From assembly GCA_050291365.1 (NCBI GenBank), contig JBNKJS010000008.1, positions 1 to 64,000 of the forward strand: a stretch of 64,000 nt of DNA, in the 5' to 3' direction. Positions 52,429 through 62,617 of this stretch are shown here, in pieces. The notes below the pieces were generated by a model, which saw only the letters and a list, made by a program, of their open reading frames with translations, made no database searches and was not told where the DNA came from. The stretch comes from JAAGZL01 sp050291365. GTDB lineage: Bacteria; Pseudomonadota; Gammaproteobacteria; Chromatiales; Chromatiaceae. The number at the start of each line of letters is the position of its first letter. Position 1 is the first letter of the stretch. The position numbers and the translations under genes are program-made.

Positions 52429-55173
52429 TCATTTTTTCATCTGTAGCAGTGCTCGCAATATTACAGGGTAGTTAAAACTCGCGGCGAGTTGGCTCAATTT
52501 TTTGTGTAAGGATTTATCCTCTTTCTCAATCTGCTGGATGGCTGTTTTAATCTGCTCCGGATCTAGACTTTCCAGCGCCTCCTTAAGCTCTTTAATCAGT
52601 CTTTTGGGTAAACCATTAAGCATCTCTGGTGTTAATATATCGTCCACCTCCTGCGGTTCGGGCGTGTTATTATAAATATATTTCACGCCCAGGTGTTTAG
52701 ATAGGCAATCGTAGATTTCGGATGTGCGGTAGGGCTTGCTTACATAATCGTCCATGCCGGCGGTGAGCATCTCTTTGCGTTGGTCGGAAAAAGCAGATGC
52801 GGTCACCGCGATAATCTTTACCTTTTTGCCGTCGGGTAACTCCCGGATGCGCCGCGTTGCTTCCATGCCATCCATTACCGGCATGCGCCTATCCATCCAG
52901 ATTAAATGCGGATGCCAGCTCTGAAACAGTTGTACCCCCTGTTCTCCGTTTTCGGCCTTCTTGGTTTGAAAGCCCACCGACTCCATAAGTCTGGTAAGTA
53001 GAAGCTGGTTTTCAAATTGGTCTTCCACTACCAGTATTCGGTATTCTGGTTGCCCCTGGGCCAACCCGATCACGTTGTTCCTCTCTGCTGGTTCAATTTT
53101 GATGATGTCGCTCTCCTTTGCCTCAATAAGCGGCAGATCTACCCGGAACAGGGAGCCTTTGCCAGGTTCGCTTTCCAGAGTGATGTTTCCGCCCATCAGC
53201 TGTACAAATTGACGTGTGATGGTGAGTCCAAGGCCAGCGCCATTGCTAACACCCTGTTCCACCAGTTGCACAAAAGGTTCGAAGATGCGCTGCTGTTCTT
53301 CAGCTGTGATACCGGTACCGGTATCTTCAACCTCTATCAGTAGATGGGCGGCTTTGTTGTTTTTTGTGCTCAGGCGCAGGGTCACTCCACCCTGTTCGGT
53401 GTATTTGATGGAGTTGCCCATCAGGTTGATCAGGATCTGGCGCAGGCGGGATTCATCGCCGACGATATAGCGTGGAAATTGCGATGCCTGGTCGATCTGC
53501 AATACCAGGTGTTGCGCTTCGGCACGTACGCGCATCATGTCGGTGATGTCGCGTACCATGGCGCCCAGGTCGAACGGCTGGCTTTCCAGTTGCACCTGTC
53601 CGGATTCGATCTTGGCCATGTCCAGTATGTCGTTGAGCAGGTGCAGCAGGTGTTCGCCGCTGCGGTTGATGATGTCGAGGCTCTGTCTTTGGCTTTCGTT
53701 TGCTTCTGGCTCGTTGCGCATGAGGCTGGAGAATCCAAGAATGGCGTTTAGTGGAGTGCGCAGTTCGTGACTCATGTTGGCAAGAAATACACTCTTGGCC
53801 CGATTAGCATTTTCGGCATGTTGTTTTGCCATGACAAGTTCGGCGGTACGCTGCTGGATCACTTCCTCAAGGTTGTCCTTGTAGTTCCGCAACTCTTCTT
53901 CCGTTTGTTTGCGTTCGGTGATGTCGATGTTGGTGCCAATCATCCGCAACGGCTTGCCTTCAGGGTCGTGGATTGTGTGCGAGTCCGCCTTGATGTGGCG
54001 GATGGATCCATCAGGCCAAACGATGCGGAACTCCGGTGCGTATTCGTGTTCGCCACGCAAGGCTGCTTGAATCTCTCCTTCCGCGTACGCCTTGTCCTCA
54101 GGGTGGATGGTACGCGCCCATGCGTCGTAAGCGCCGCCGAACTCCTCCGCCTGAATGCCGTATAGCTGGAACATCGAGTCATCCCACATCAACTCGTTCT
54201 TGACTACATCCCAGTCCCATATGCCGATTTGCGCAGTGCGGGTAGCTAGTTGCAGTCGTGCGGTTGAAATGCGCAGTGCCTCCTCTGCCTCCCGCTGGTC
54301 AGTGTTATCGAGGATGACACCATCCAGGCAGAGCAACTGCCCCTTGGGATCGAAGACGCCCCGGCCCTGTTCATGCACCCAACGCAGGGCGCCGTCCTTT
54401 GCGATTAGGCGGTAATCCAATTCGTAGTGCTCTTTGCGCGCCAGACTGCTCGCCACCGCATCGGCGAGATTCTGACGGTCATCAGGATGAATGATACTGG
54501 CGTAGGAGCGGACCCGGTTATTGATGAATTCCTCGGCAGCATACCCGGATATCTGCGTAATGCCGGCGCTGATAAACCTCACGGTCCAGTGTTCGTCATT
54601 GTCGCAGCGGTAGATGGCCCCCGGGGTGTTGGCGACGATGTTGTCCAAACGTTGCTGACTTTCGCGCAACGCCTCCTCCGCCTGTCTGCGCTCAGCTATC
54701 TCATTATTAAGTTGTTGATTTGTCTTTGTCAGTTCTACGGTGCGTTCGCTGATTTTTTGCTCCAGCCGTTCCGTTAGCTCGCGCAGTCGCAACTGGTGTT
54801 CCACTCGCGCAAGCACCTCTTCTGGATAAAATGGTTTGGCAATGTAGTCCACTCCTCCTGCCTGAAACGCTTTAACCTTGTCGTGTTCCCCTCCAAGAAC
54901 ACTTATGAAGATGACGGGAATGTCGCGTGTTCTTTCAACGGATTTTATTAGACGGCACACCTCAAAACCATCCATGCCTGGCATCTTGATGTCCAGCAGA
55001 ATAAGGTCGGGCAGGGTGGAGCGTAGAAAGCGAAAAGCGAGCTCCCCATCTGAGGCTGGATGTACGACATAGCCACGTCCCGTCAGGATTTTCATCAACA
55101 ATTTGAGGTTGGCTGAGCTGTCATCCACAATCAGGATGTCGCCCGGCAGTGCTCTGGTTGTTTCTTCACTCAT
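52429..55173 (-). CDS. Hybrid kinase REC-PAS-PAS-HisKA-HATPase-REC
   Basis: A 914-residue soluble signalling protein. An N-terminal receiver (LLDIKMPGMDG) is followed by a short coiled coil, two or more PAS domains (EEALRESQQRLDNIV; EALRISTARLQLATRTAQIG), phospho-acceptor His469 in SHELRTPLNAILGF, the ATPase domain, and a second receiver (MDRRMPVMDG). The terminal helical segment is shared with two other kinases here. It has no transmembrane segment, so it should receive phosphate from, or dimerise with, the membrane kinase two genes upstream. GAAGGA precedes the ATG. Confidence 0.93.
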   Translation of the reverse strand: MSEETTRALPGDILIVDDSSANLKLLMKILTGRGYVVHPASDGELAFRFLRSTLPDLILLDIKMPGMDGFEVCRLIKSVERTRDIPVIFISVLGGEHDKVKAFQAGGVDYIAKPFYPEEVLARVEHQLRLRELTERLEQKISERTVELTKTNQQLNNEIAERRQAEEALRESQQRLDNIVANTPGAIYRCDNDEHWTVRFISAGITQISGYAAEEFINNRVRSYASIIHPDDRQNLADAVASSLARKEHYELDYRLIAKDGALRWVHEQGRGVFDPKGQLLCLDGVILDNTDQREAEEALRISTARLQLATRTAQIGIWDWDVVKNELMWDDSMFQLYGIQAEEFGGAYDAWARTIHPEDKAYAEGEIQAALRGEHEYAPEFRIVWPDGSIRHIKADSHTIHDPEGKPLRMIGTNIDITERKQTEEELRNYKDNLEEVIQQRTAELVMAKQHAENANRAKSVFLANMSHELRTPLNAILGFSSLMRNEPEANESQRQSLDIINRSGEHLLHLLNDILDMAKIESGQVQLESQPFDLGAMVRDITDMMRVRAEAQHLVLQIDQASQFPRYIVGDESRLRQILINLMGNSIKYTEQGGVTLRLSTKNNKAAHLLIEVEDTGTGITAEEQQRIFEPFVQLVEQGVSNGAGLGLTITRQFVQLMGGNITLESEPGKGSLFRVDLPLIEAKESDIIKIEPAERNNVIGLAQGQPEYRILVVEDQFENQLLLTRLMESVGFQTKKAENGEQGVQLFQSWHPHLIWMDRRMPVMDGMEATRRIRELPDGKKVKIIAVTASAFSDQRKEMLTAGMDDYVSKPYRTSEIYDCLSKHLGVKYIYNNTPEPQEVDDILTPEMLNGLPKRLIKELKEALESLDPEQIKTAIQQIEKEDKSLHKKLSQLAASFNYPVILRALLQMKK

Positions 55174-55242
55174 ATCATTTCCTTCGGGGTAATTTCACCT
55201 TGATCATGGGCTGGTCAGCTCCCGAATTATGCCGACCGTTGA

Positions 55243-56508
55243 TTACTGATAACCACTTGGGGTGAAGTGTTCGGCTGTATCTGGTTGCTTGATCAGATTA
55301 CACACTTCATCCTCAAAGAATGGGTCTACTCCTTTGTGTACTTCGATAATGTCAAAACCATGTTTGCGATTACCGCGTGCGATGTACATATTTTGTCTGA
55401 GATGGTGCGAGCTAGGCCGCAAGCTTACCTGACCGTTCGGGCCATAAAAGGAGAGCCCGCTCTCAAGCGTTGCTATAACCTTGTCTGTATTTATGGTGCC
55501 CGCCTTTTGTACGGCCTCGACCCAAAGATGGATTGCATTCCAAACGTTAACCGCCGGAGCAATGATGGGCTCATCCAGGCCGTAACGTTCTTTCCACAGC
55601 TTTTTGAGTTCAACGTTGCCAGGTTCTTCGGCCCAGTTGAAATATTCAAGTGATGAGACAATATTTTCTCCTGCACCCGGGGATACCGCTATTTGTTGGT
55701 TTCCTGAACCATAGTTGGTGGAAACCATGCCGATTTTGTCCTTGAGCCCCGCAGCTGCAAATTGCTCAAGAAAACCATTTTGTTTAGGTCCGACAGGGAG
55801 TGCGAATACAAAATCGGGTTTGGCGGCCTTTATCTTTTGGATTGTTGGAGTGTAGTCCGTCATATCCAGGGGTAAATACTCCTCTCCCAGTATTCTGCCG
55901 CCATATCGTTTGGCATAATAATTTACCCAGATACCAGATATAGTGCCGAAATTGTAATTCGGTCCCACAATATAAATGTTAGGGCCAAATTTTCTGATGG
56001 CCCATGGGATGAGTACCCGCATCTGCTGCGAGGCGCTTACGCCGGTTACAAAGGTATATTTGTCACATGCGCCACCCTCATAGTGGCAGCCATAGAAATA
56101 GAGCATTTTATGTTTTCTTATGATCGGTCTGATGACTTCGCGGGATGAGCTGGTTAGACCGGCAAACAAGACTGAAACACGGTCACGCAAAATTATGGTT
56201 TTGGTATATAGCGCATATTTACCAAGATCCGATTGCGCATCGTACTCGACTAATTTTAATTTCTGTCCCAGCAATCCTCCCTTCTTATTGATATTGTCCA
56301 CTGCTAGATGAATAGCTTTGCTCTGTTGGATCCCATAGATATTGATGCCGCCCGTTTGATCGAAAATAGCTCCAACCTTAATCTCAGATGCGGCTTGAGC
56401 TGCTTGGCTGATTAATAAAATCAAGGCCAGGCATATATGGCTTGTGGGCAATAGAATTTCGAGCCGCCACACTGCTGCCGAGTCGACTTGCCTGTGACAA
56501 GTTTTCAT
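55243..56508 (-). CDS. Periplasmic binding protein, urea/branched-chain amino acid type
   Basis: A protein of about 421 residues with a long N-terminal region ending in a Sec signal (ICLALILLISQAAQA). The type I binding-protein fold is close to UrtA/AmiC: IKVGAIFDQTGGINIYGIQQ, KGGLLGQKLKLVEYDAQSD and YFYGCHYEGGACDKYTF. No permease follows. It is placed between two hybrid kinases on one transcript, so it probably feeds a ligand signal to the sensor. The ATG with GGAAGGAG upstream was chosen. A longer frame would overlap the upstream kinase gene. Confidence 0.88.
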   Translation of the reverse strand: MKTCHRQVDSAAVWRLEILLPTSHICLALILLISQAAQAASEIKVGAIFDQTGGINIYGIQQSKAIHLAVDNINKKGGLLGQKLKLVEYDAQSDLGKYALYTKTIILRDRVSVLFAGLTSSSREVIRPIIRKHKMLYFYGCHYEGGACDKYTFVTGVSASQQMRVLIPWAIRKFGPNIYIVGPNYNFGTISGIWVNYYAKRYGGRILGEEYLPLDMTDYTPTIQKIKAAKPDFVFALPVGPKQNGFLEQFAAAGLKDKIGMVSTNYGSGNQQIAVSPGAGENIVSSLEYFNWAEEPGNVELKKLWKERYGLDEPIIAPAVNVWNAIHLWVEAVQKAGTINTDKVIATLESGLSFYGPNGQVSLRPSSHHLRQNMYIARGNRKHGFDIIEVHKGVDPFFEDEVCNLIKQPDTAEHFTPSGYQ

Positions 56509-56551
56509 AGAGCTTCTCCTTCCAATATTTTTTTGTCGAAGTGTGCGCTGC

Positions 56552-59500
56552 TCATCTCTTCTCCGGTGTTTGGCTTTTCCGGTTTGCATGACCATGAGTG
56601 GCCTTCATCAGCCGTAGAATACGGCCGAATTGCAGGTCATCGGCCAGAGCCGCCAATGCATCCGCTAAGCCAGGATTTTGGGTTCGTATGGCTTCAATCG
56701 CATGGTTAATGGCATCGGTATCTATCAGGTCAAGTGCCTGTTCCAGCTCGCTCCGCAGCTCAACAGGTAGCTCCGCCAGGTCTGCCGCCGCTAGAGCTAG
56801 TGTTCCGTATGTGTCTGGATGCGTCTCGCCATCGTAGATAAAGCGGACATCGAGATGTTTTGTTAAGGCGTTGAATATATCGGTATCTTTATAGGGCTTA
56901 CGGATGAGGTCATCACATCCTGCCTCCAGGATTTCGTGCCGTTCCTCTTCCAGGGCGTGGGCGGTGAGGGCAATGATCCTGGTCTCTGCGCCGGAAGCGG
57001 TCGCCTTTATCCTGCTGGTTGCTTCCAGCCCGTTCATGATCGGCATGCGAATGTCCATAAAGATCAGGTGGGGGTGCCACTGGGTGAATAGTTCCACCGC
57101 CTCTCGCCCGTTGACGGCCTCGCGCAAATCGAACCTGTAAGGTGCGAGTAGCTTGTGAAGCAGTAGACGGTTCTCCGGTTGATCCTCAACTATAAGCAGA
57201 CGCTTGGTCGGTTGTCCTTCTGCCAAACCAATGATTCTACCCTGCTGGGGTTCTACGGGAGGGGCCTCGCTCTGTACGACCTTCACTGGGATCTCAAAGT
57301 GAAAAAGCGAGCCTTTCCCCCGTTCGCCGCCGACACTGATTTTGCCTCCCATAAGCTCGACATACTGTTTGCCGATGGCAAGTCCCAGGCCGGACCCTGC
57401 CTCGGCGGGCATTCGGTCGTCCAATTGCTCAAAGGGATGAAATATCCGCTCCCTGTCTTCCTCACGGATGCCTGGGCCGGTATCCTCAACCTCGAATCGC
57501 ATCCGTATCTGATCAGGGCCTTGCTTATCCGTGATCAGGGCCCGAAGAGTGACTGTGCCGCTGGCGGTGTACTTTATGGCATTTCCTATCAGGTTAATCA
57601 GCACCTGCCGCAGCTTGCTGGCGTCGGCATTGATATACCTGGGGAGACTGGGGGGCAGCTCTAGAATGAAGTTCAGCTCTTTCTCATGTGCTCGCACGTA
57701 CATCAGCGATCTTATTTCCTCTAGAAACCGAGTCAGATTAACCTGTGACTCTTCAAGTTCCACTCGGCCCGATTCGATCTTGGATATATCCAGCACGTTG
57801 TTGATCAGGTTCAGCAGATGCTCACCACTGCGGGTAATGATGTTCAGATTCTCCATCTGGCTTATTGTGGTATCCGCAGAACTTTTCATGACCTGCGAAA
57901 AGCCCAGCACTGCATTCAGGGGGGTACGCAGTTCGTGGCTCATGTTCGCCAGGAAAACGCTTTTGGCCTGGTTGGCTAGCTCGGCCTTCTCCTTGGCGGC
58001 CTGGAGTCGTTGGTTCGACTCGACCAGTTCCTGAGTTCGTTCTGCCACTTGCAGTTCAAGTTCCTTGGTTCTCCGGCGCTGAGCCATGATGCGATAGCTG
58101 AACCCGGCAGTAACACTGCTAATCAGCGCCACTGCGACCAGGATTCGGAACCACCATGTTTTCCACCAGAGCGGGGTGATGATGATGGTTAGCGCTGCTC
58201 CTTTCTCGTTCCACACGCCGTCATTATTGGAGGCCTTGACCCGAAACCTATAGTCGCCGGGGGGGAGTTTGTTGTAGGTGGCGGATCGATTTGCACTGTC
58301 GGTGTACCTCCACTCTTGATCAAATCCTTCCAGCATATAGGCGTATTGGTTCTTATGCGGAGAACGGTAATTTAGGGCGGTAAATTTGAGACTAAGAGAG
58401 GTGTAGTTATATGGCAGACTGATGCTCTTGGTGAAGCTGATCTGCTTTTGCAGCAGAGAGTCAGGGCCGATTGCGACCGGTTTGTTGCGCAGTTTGAACT
58501 CTGTTAGCACTACCGGCGGTGGGGTCTGGTTGTCGGGCAGTTGGTCGGGGAAGAAGCTGTTGAAGCCTGTGGCTCCACCGACGAAAATCTCGCCGCTGGG
58601 GGCAGTGTGCCCGGCTGTCGGTTCTAGGGTATTGCTCAACAGGCCGTCATCCTCGTCATAGAGACGCAGGTTGCCGGTGTCTGGGTTGAATCGCGCCAGG
58701 CTTTTACCTGCTATCGCCCACAGATTGCCCTGGGCGTCATCCGCCAGAACCGCACGGAGATTCGGGTAAGGGGTAAAACGGTTGCCCTCCCGGTCAAACT
58801 TGTTCACCCCGCTATAGGTTGCCACCCAGATCACACCCTTGCGGTCCTGGTATATTTGATCGCTGGTGTGGCCGCTAAGTCCGTGCTCCTCGGGCGTATA
58901 GTTAACGGCTTTTTCAGTCGCCGGATCGAAGCGGCTGATCAATGAGTCGCCGCCTATCCAGAGCATATCGTCGGTCGCGACCAGCACATAGTTGAGATTG
59001 TTGTTGGCTATGCTGTGGGGATTGTTCGGGTCGTTTGGGTAGCGCGTGAAGGTTTCGCTGGCAGGGTCGAATCGGTGCAGCCCAGCGCCATATACTGCCA
59101 GCCAGAGCTGGCCCTGAGTGTCTATATCCACGCTTGAGACCCAGTCATCGGCCAGGGCGTTGGGATTGTCCGGGTCGCCATGGTACTGTGTCCAGGTTTC
59201 GGTAGTCAGGTCGAACTTGTTTAGCCCGGCTATGGTGGCGACCCAGAGCCAGCCGCGCGGATCGTAGTGCAGGTCGAAGACGTTGTCGCTGCTCAAACTG
59301 TTAGGGCTGTCTGGTTTGGCCCGGTAACGGGTGTAGCTGTTCTTCTCACGGTCGAAACGCACCAGGCCCTGGTTCCATGTGCCAATCCAGAAGATGCCCT
59401 CCTTATCCTGGGTGATGGCACGCACTCGGCCTGCAGGTAGCGAATTGGGGTTCTCCGGGAGATGCTTATAGCGAGAAAAACGCTGGCTGCCTGGATCATA

Positions 59501-60580
59501 GATGTCAATTCCACCATAGGTTGCGAACCAGAGTGTACCGCTGCGATCTTCGGTAAAACTTGGGGTATTGTCGGTGCTCAGGCTGTCGGATTTGTAGGGG
59601 TCGTGCTGGTAGCGCATAAACTGCTGCCGCTGCTCATCGAAACGGTTGATACCGCCACCGGAGGTTGAGATCCAGAGTTGACCACGACTGTCGCGCATAA
59701 CGTGCAGGACTGTGTTATGGCTCAGGCTGGTTTCGTCGTTTTTATCGTGGAAATAGCGGACAGAGCGCCCACTGGTGGGGTCGAAGTGGTTGAGACCTTT
59801 GTCGGTGCCAACCCATATGCTACTGTCGGGATCAATCCAGATAGTCTCGATGATGTCGCTGCTCAGGCTATGGGGGTCGGCTAGGTTGTTGCGGTAGTGA
59901 TGAAAGGTGCCAGTGGTCGGATCAAACTTTTCCAGGCCGCTGCCGTAGGTGCCGATCCAGAGCATGCCGGCGGCGTCCTGCTTTATCTGGGTCAGGATGT
60001 TATGACCCGGGATGTTGATGTCATTCGGGCCGTGACGATAGTTGGTGAACTGCTCAGTGGTTGGGTCGAAACGGCTCAGGCCGCCAAAAGTTGAGATCCA
60101 CAGGATGCCGTCGCGGTCCTGAAATACATACCAGGTAGTGTTATGGGCTAGGCTGTTGGAATTTTTTTCATCATGCTGATAGAACTTCCAGCTGTTCAGC
60201 TCGGGGTCGTGGCGAACCAACCCAGCGCCATAGTTGCAAAACCATAGGATGCCATCGCGGTCTTCGAGCATGGACTGGTAGAATTGCGGAGTGCTTTTGC
60301 CGCTGCCCGGCGCCTGAGGCCTAAAAGTGGTGAACGACATCCCGTCGTACCTGTTGATGCCATTAATGGTGGTGGCCCAGATAAAGCCCTGGCGGTCCTG
60401 AAGTACCTGGGATACAGAGTTGTCCGACAGGCCGTCATCAATGGTTAGATGGCGGAATCTAATCTCTTTTTCCTGTCCTTGCGGTATCTGAGCATTGGTG
60501 CGGGCCAAAACACCGCCCAGGCTAAACATGACGACAATCGCCAGCAGGATACTTTTTGTTATCAGGGTTCCGGCTTTCAC
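56552..60580 (-). CDS. Beta-propeller hybrid histidine kinase (two-component regulator propeller type)
   Basis: A protein of about 1342 residues. A signal peptide or anchor (SILLAIVVMFSLGGVLARTNA) is followed by some fourteen propeller repeats with motifs such as GILWISTFGGLSRFDP, forming two seven-bladed propellers in the periplasm, then a Y_Y_Y domain and a transmembrane helix. The cytoplasmic part has HisKA (His904 if counted from a TTG 22 codons upstream), HATPase and a C-terminal receiver (MDIRMPIMNG). This layout is common in Bacteroidetes glycan sensors and rarer in Proteobacteria. The GTG start has GAGG 5 bases upstream and gives a clean signal peptide. Confidence 0.93.
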   Translation of the reverse strand: MKAGTLITKSILLAIVVMFSLGGVLARTNAQIPQGQEKEIRFRHLTIDDGLSDNSVSQVLQDRQGFIWATTINGINRYDGMSFTTFRPQAPGSGKSTPQFYQSMLEDRDGILWFCNYGAGLVRHDPELNSWKFYQHDEKNSNSLAHNTTWYVFQDRDGILWISTFGGLSRFDPTTEQFTNYRHGPNDINIPGHNILTQIKQDAAGMLWIGTYGSGLEKFDPTTGTFHHYRNNLADPHSLSSDIIETIWIDPDSSIWVGTDKGLNHFDPTSGRSVRYFHDKNDETSLSHNTVLHVMRDSRGQLWISTSGGGINRFDEQRQQFMRYQHDPYKSDSLSTDNTPSFTEDRSGTLWFATYGGIDIYDPGSQRFSRYKHLPENPNSLPAGRVRAITQDKEGIFWIGTWNQGLVRFDREKNSYTRYRAKPDSPNSLSSDNVFDLHYDPRGWLWVATIAGLNKFDLTTETWTQYHGDPDNPNALADDWVSSVDIDTQGQLWLAVYGAGLHRFDPASETFTRYPNDPNNPHSIANNNLNYVLVATDDMLWIGGDSLISRFDPATEKAVNYTPEEHGLSGHTSDQIYQDRKGVIWVATYSGVNKFDREGNRFTPYPNLRAVLADDAQGNLWAIAGKSLARFNPDTGNLRLYDEDDGLLSNTLEPTAGHTAPSGEIFVGGATGFNSFFPDQLPDNQTPPPVVLTEFKLRNKPVAIGPDSLLQKQISFTKSISLPYNYTSLSLKFTALNYRSPHKNQYAYMLEGFDQEWRYTDSANRSATYNKLPPGDYRFRVKASNNDGVWNEKGAALTIIITPLWWKTWWFRILVAVALISSVTAGFSYRIMAQRRRTKELELQVAERTQELVESNQRLQAAKEKAELANQAKSVFLANMSHELRTPLNAVLGFSQVMKSSADTTISQMENLNIITRSGEHLLNLINNVLDISKIESGRVELEESQVNLTRFLEEIRSLMYVRAHEKELNFILELPPSLPRYINADASKLRQVLINLIGNAIKYTASGTVTLRALITDKQGPDQIRMRFEVEDTGPGIREEDRERIFHPFEQLDDRMPAEAGSGLGLAIGKQYVELMGGKISVGGERGKGSLFHFEIPVKVVQSEAPPVEPQQGRIIGLAEGQPTKRLLIVEDQPENRLLLHKLLAPYRFDLREAVNGREAVELFTQWHPHLIFMDIRMPIMNGLEATSRIKATASGAETRIIALTAHALEEERHEILEAGCDDLIRKPYKDTDIFNALTKHLDVRFIYDGETHPDTYGTLALAAADLAELPVELRSELEQALDLIDTDAINHAIEAIRTQNPGLADALAALADDLQFGRILRLMKATHGHANRKSQTPEKR

Positions 60581-61107
60581 TCTGTCCTCAATCTGGTTAA
60601 ACAGGTTATGGCAATAAAAAGCGAAACGTCTCAGCCTAGTAGACAAGCCGCCCTATGCCCTCAGTTGTGCTGGGTTGTGAAAGTTAGCGGCCTGCTGGTA
60701 TAGCACAATCCCTAGTGCTTGATGGCGCACCGTAACCCGCTTGGTGAGAGCGTCAGGGTAGGCAAAATTGTCAAATCTAGATATTGAGTATAGGAAATAT
60801 AAATGTGGTTGTTTTGCCCGGTTCCTGCGGTAGCTCGAAGTCATTGACCCGCTTGGGAAGAGAAGGGGCCAGATTTATTTGAACTATAAAACGCACGGTT
60901 TGAGGGCTCTGTGGCCCAGATCCTAGAACGGTTGCTGCAGATTGATATCTGCTTTGATTTTCTACAGATTATCCTACACTTATTTGGTAGCTATAAGGGA
61001 ATGGATCTGTCTACAGATAGGATGACTGCCCCATAGGCTTTGCATCGGTTTGAGTAGCATCCAGGAGTAGATATTTTCTCAATCGTTAACATTAAAGGAA
61101 TAGTGTC
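60581..61107. other. Intergenic region upstream of the propeller kinase
   Basis: It carries the divergent leaders of the kinase operon and the next secreted protein gene. No gene, repeat or strong promoter is recognised. Confidence 0.5.
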
Positions 61108-61578
61108 ATGCTAAAGCATTATCGATTTATTACTGCCGCTGTTATTACCGTCGGGTTTGTTCTTAACTTTCCTGGCGTTTCATCTGCAGAGGAGAGAAGT
61201 GGCTCCGAAACGGTCGAGTTGACCCATCTCTTCGCGGTGCAGAACAGTGGAACAGGTGAGCCATCCAAGGATGAGGCATGTAAGGCAAAGCATGGTTCCC
61301 GCCTGGGGAGCAAAATAACATCGAAATACAGTATCAATACTGAATCCTTGATTATGAGTGCTGAATCAGAAGTTTTCTCCGTTCCGGTAGAGCTTCACCC
61401 TATGGGAATAACTGGAATTTACGCTTTCATGTCTGATGGTGTGGGGGGGCTAGAAAAAGAGGGAGTGGAGCGAGTTATCTTCTCTATTAGCGCAAAATTC
61501 GATAATCCAGACATTGATATTATGATGGGCCTCGACGAGAACTATAACTGTATTCTTTCAAATAAAGAGCCGCCTTAG
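61108..61578 (+). CDS. Secreted hypothetical protein
   Basis: A 156-residue protein with a Sec signal (FITAAVITVGFVLNFPGVSSA). The mature part has two cysteines (in DEACKAKHG and ENYNCILS), which could form a disulfide. The family is not recognised. TTAAAGGAA precedes the ATG. It is 131 bases upstream of the carbonic anhydrase gene in the same direction, so a shared periplasmic role is conceivable but unsupported. Confidence 0.7.
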   Translation: MLKHYRFITAAVITVGFVLNFPGVSSAEERSGSETVELTHLFAVQNSGTGEPSKDEACKAKHGSRLGSKITSKYSINTESLIMSAESEVFSVPVELHPMGITGIYAFMSDGVGGLEKEGVERVIFSISAKFDNPDIDIMMGLDENYNCILSNKEPP

Positions 61579-61709
61579 TTTTTTCGAAATAAGGCTGTCA
61601 GAGAAGAATCTTAAATTTTCTTATATCGATTGCCCTATCTAGGTTAGAAATTTGTGCCTATGCTTAGTGTTACTTCTAGCTTGGTTGTGAATTCTCATAG
61701 GAGGGCACC

Positions 61710-62444
61710 ATGGAAAAGTACTTTCTGATCCCCGTTCTGTTATTCGCTTTTGTCTCTGCTCAAGCCGCCGATGATAAGGTTAGTTGGTCCTACAGTGGTG
61801 AAACCGGCCCAGAAAACTGGGCTAAACTCACTCCTGAATTTGCCGATTGCGCGGGTAAGAATCAGAGTCCTATTGATTTAAAGGATTTTGTTGAGGCCAA
61901 ACTGCCGCCGATTAAGTTCAGTGTTCAGCCTGGTCAGCAGGTCATCAATAATGGTCATACCATCAAGGTAAGTTTCGCCGGTGGCGGTGGAAGCATTATG
62001 GTCGATGGCAAAACATTCAGGTTGTTACAGTTCCATTTTCATGCCCCCAGCGAGAACCATATTAATGGTAAATCTTTCGCGATGGAGGCTCATCTGGTGC
62101 ATGCGAGTGATCAGGGTGAGCTGGCAGTAATAACGGTGATGTTTGATGAGGGTGAGGAAAATGCTGAGCTCTCCAAGATTTGGCATGTTATGCCAAAAGA
62201 GGTGGGAGCCAAGGCATCACTGGCCCATGCTGCTCGTGCATACAATCTGGTGCCAGAAGATCGTGCCTACTATCGTTTTAGTGGTTCATTGACCACTCCA
62301 CCTTGCACAGAGGGGGTGCGTTGGCTGGTTATGAAACAGCCGATGACCGCCTCTGCCAAGCAGATCAAAGAGTTTGAGCATGTGATGCACCATCCCAATA
62401 ACCGTCCGATTCAACCGCTGAATGCGCGTGCGGTTCTGAAATAA
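61710..62444 (+). CDS. Alpha-type carbonic anhydrase, periplasmic
   Basis: A 244-residue zinc enzyme interconverting CO2 and bicarbonate. The signal peptide (LIPVLLFAFVSAQAA) is followed by WSYSGETGPENWAKL and NQSPIDL. The zinc ligands are His109 and His111 in QFHFHAPSENH, and His128 in EAHLVHAS. The substrate pocket has GSLTTPPCTEGVRW. It would help CO2 supply in an autotroph. AGGAGG precedes the ATG and a terminator follows, so it is its own transcription unit. Confidence 0.96.
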   Translation: MEKYFLIPVLLFAFVSAQAADDKVSWSYSGETGPENWAKLTPEFADCAGKNQSPIDLKDFVEAKLPPIKFSVQPGQQVINNGHTIKVSFAGGGGSIMVDGKTFRLLQFHFHAPSENHINGKSFAMEAHLVHASDQGELAVITVMFDEGEENAELSKIWHVMPKEVGAKASLAHAARAYNLVPEDRAYYRFSGSLTTPPCTEGVRWLVMKQPMTASAKQIKEFEHVMHHPNNRPIQPLNARAVLK

Positions 62445-62468
62445 AACCATTGCCATTGTTATTGGCTG

Positions 62469-62495
62469 ACGGCGACCAATGGTCGCCGTTTTTTT
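62469..62495 (+). terminator. Rho-independent terminator after carbonic anhydrase
   Basis: A perfect 9-bp stem, ACGGCGACC-AAT-GGTCGCCGT, is followed by seven T residues. Confidence 0.93.
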
Positions 62496-62617
62496 GCCGC
62501 TATCCCCAGGCCACAGTTTAATCGGGATTAAAGAAATTTTGTAATTATCCGCTAACAACAGGTATTGGTGCCATCCCATTAATAACCGAAGCCGGATATA
62601 GCCGTTGGAGAAGTGAT

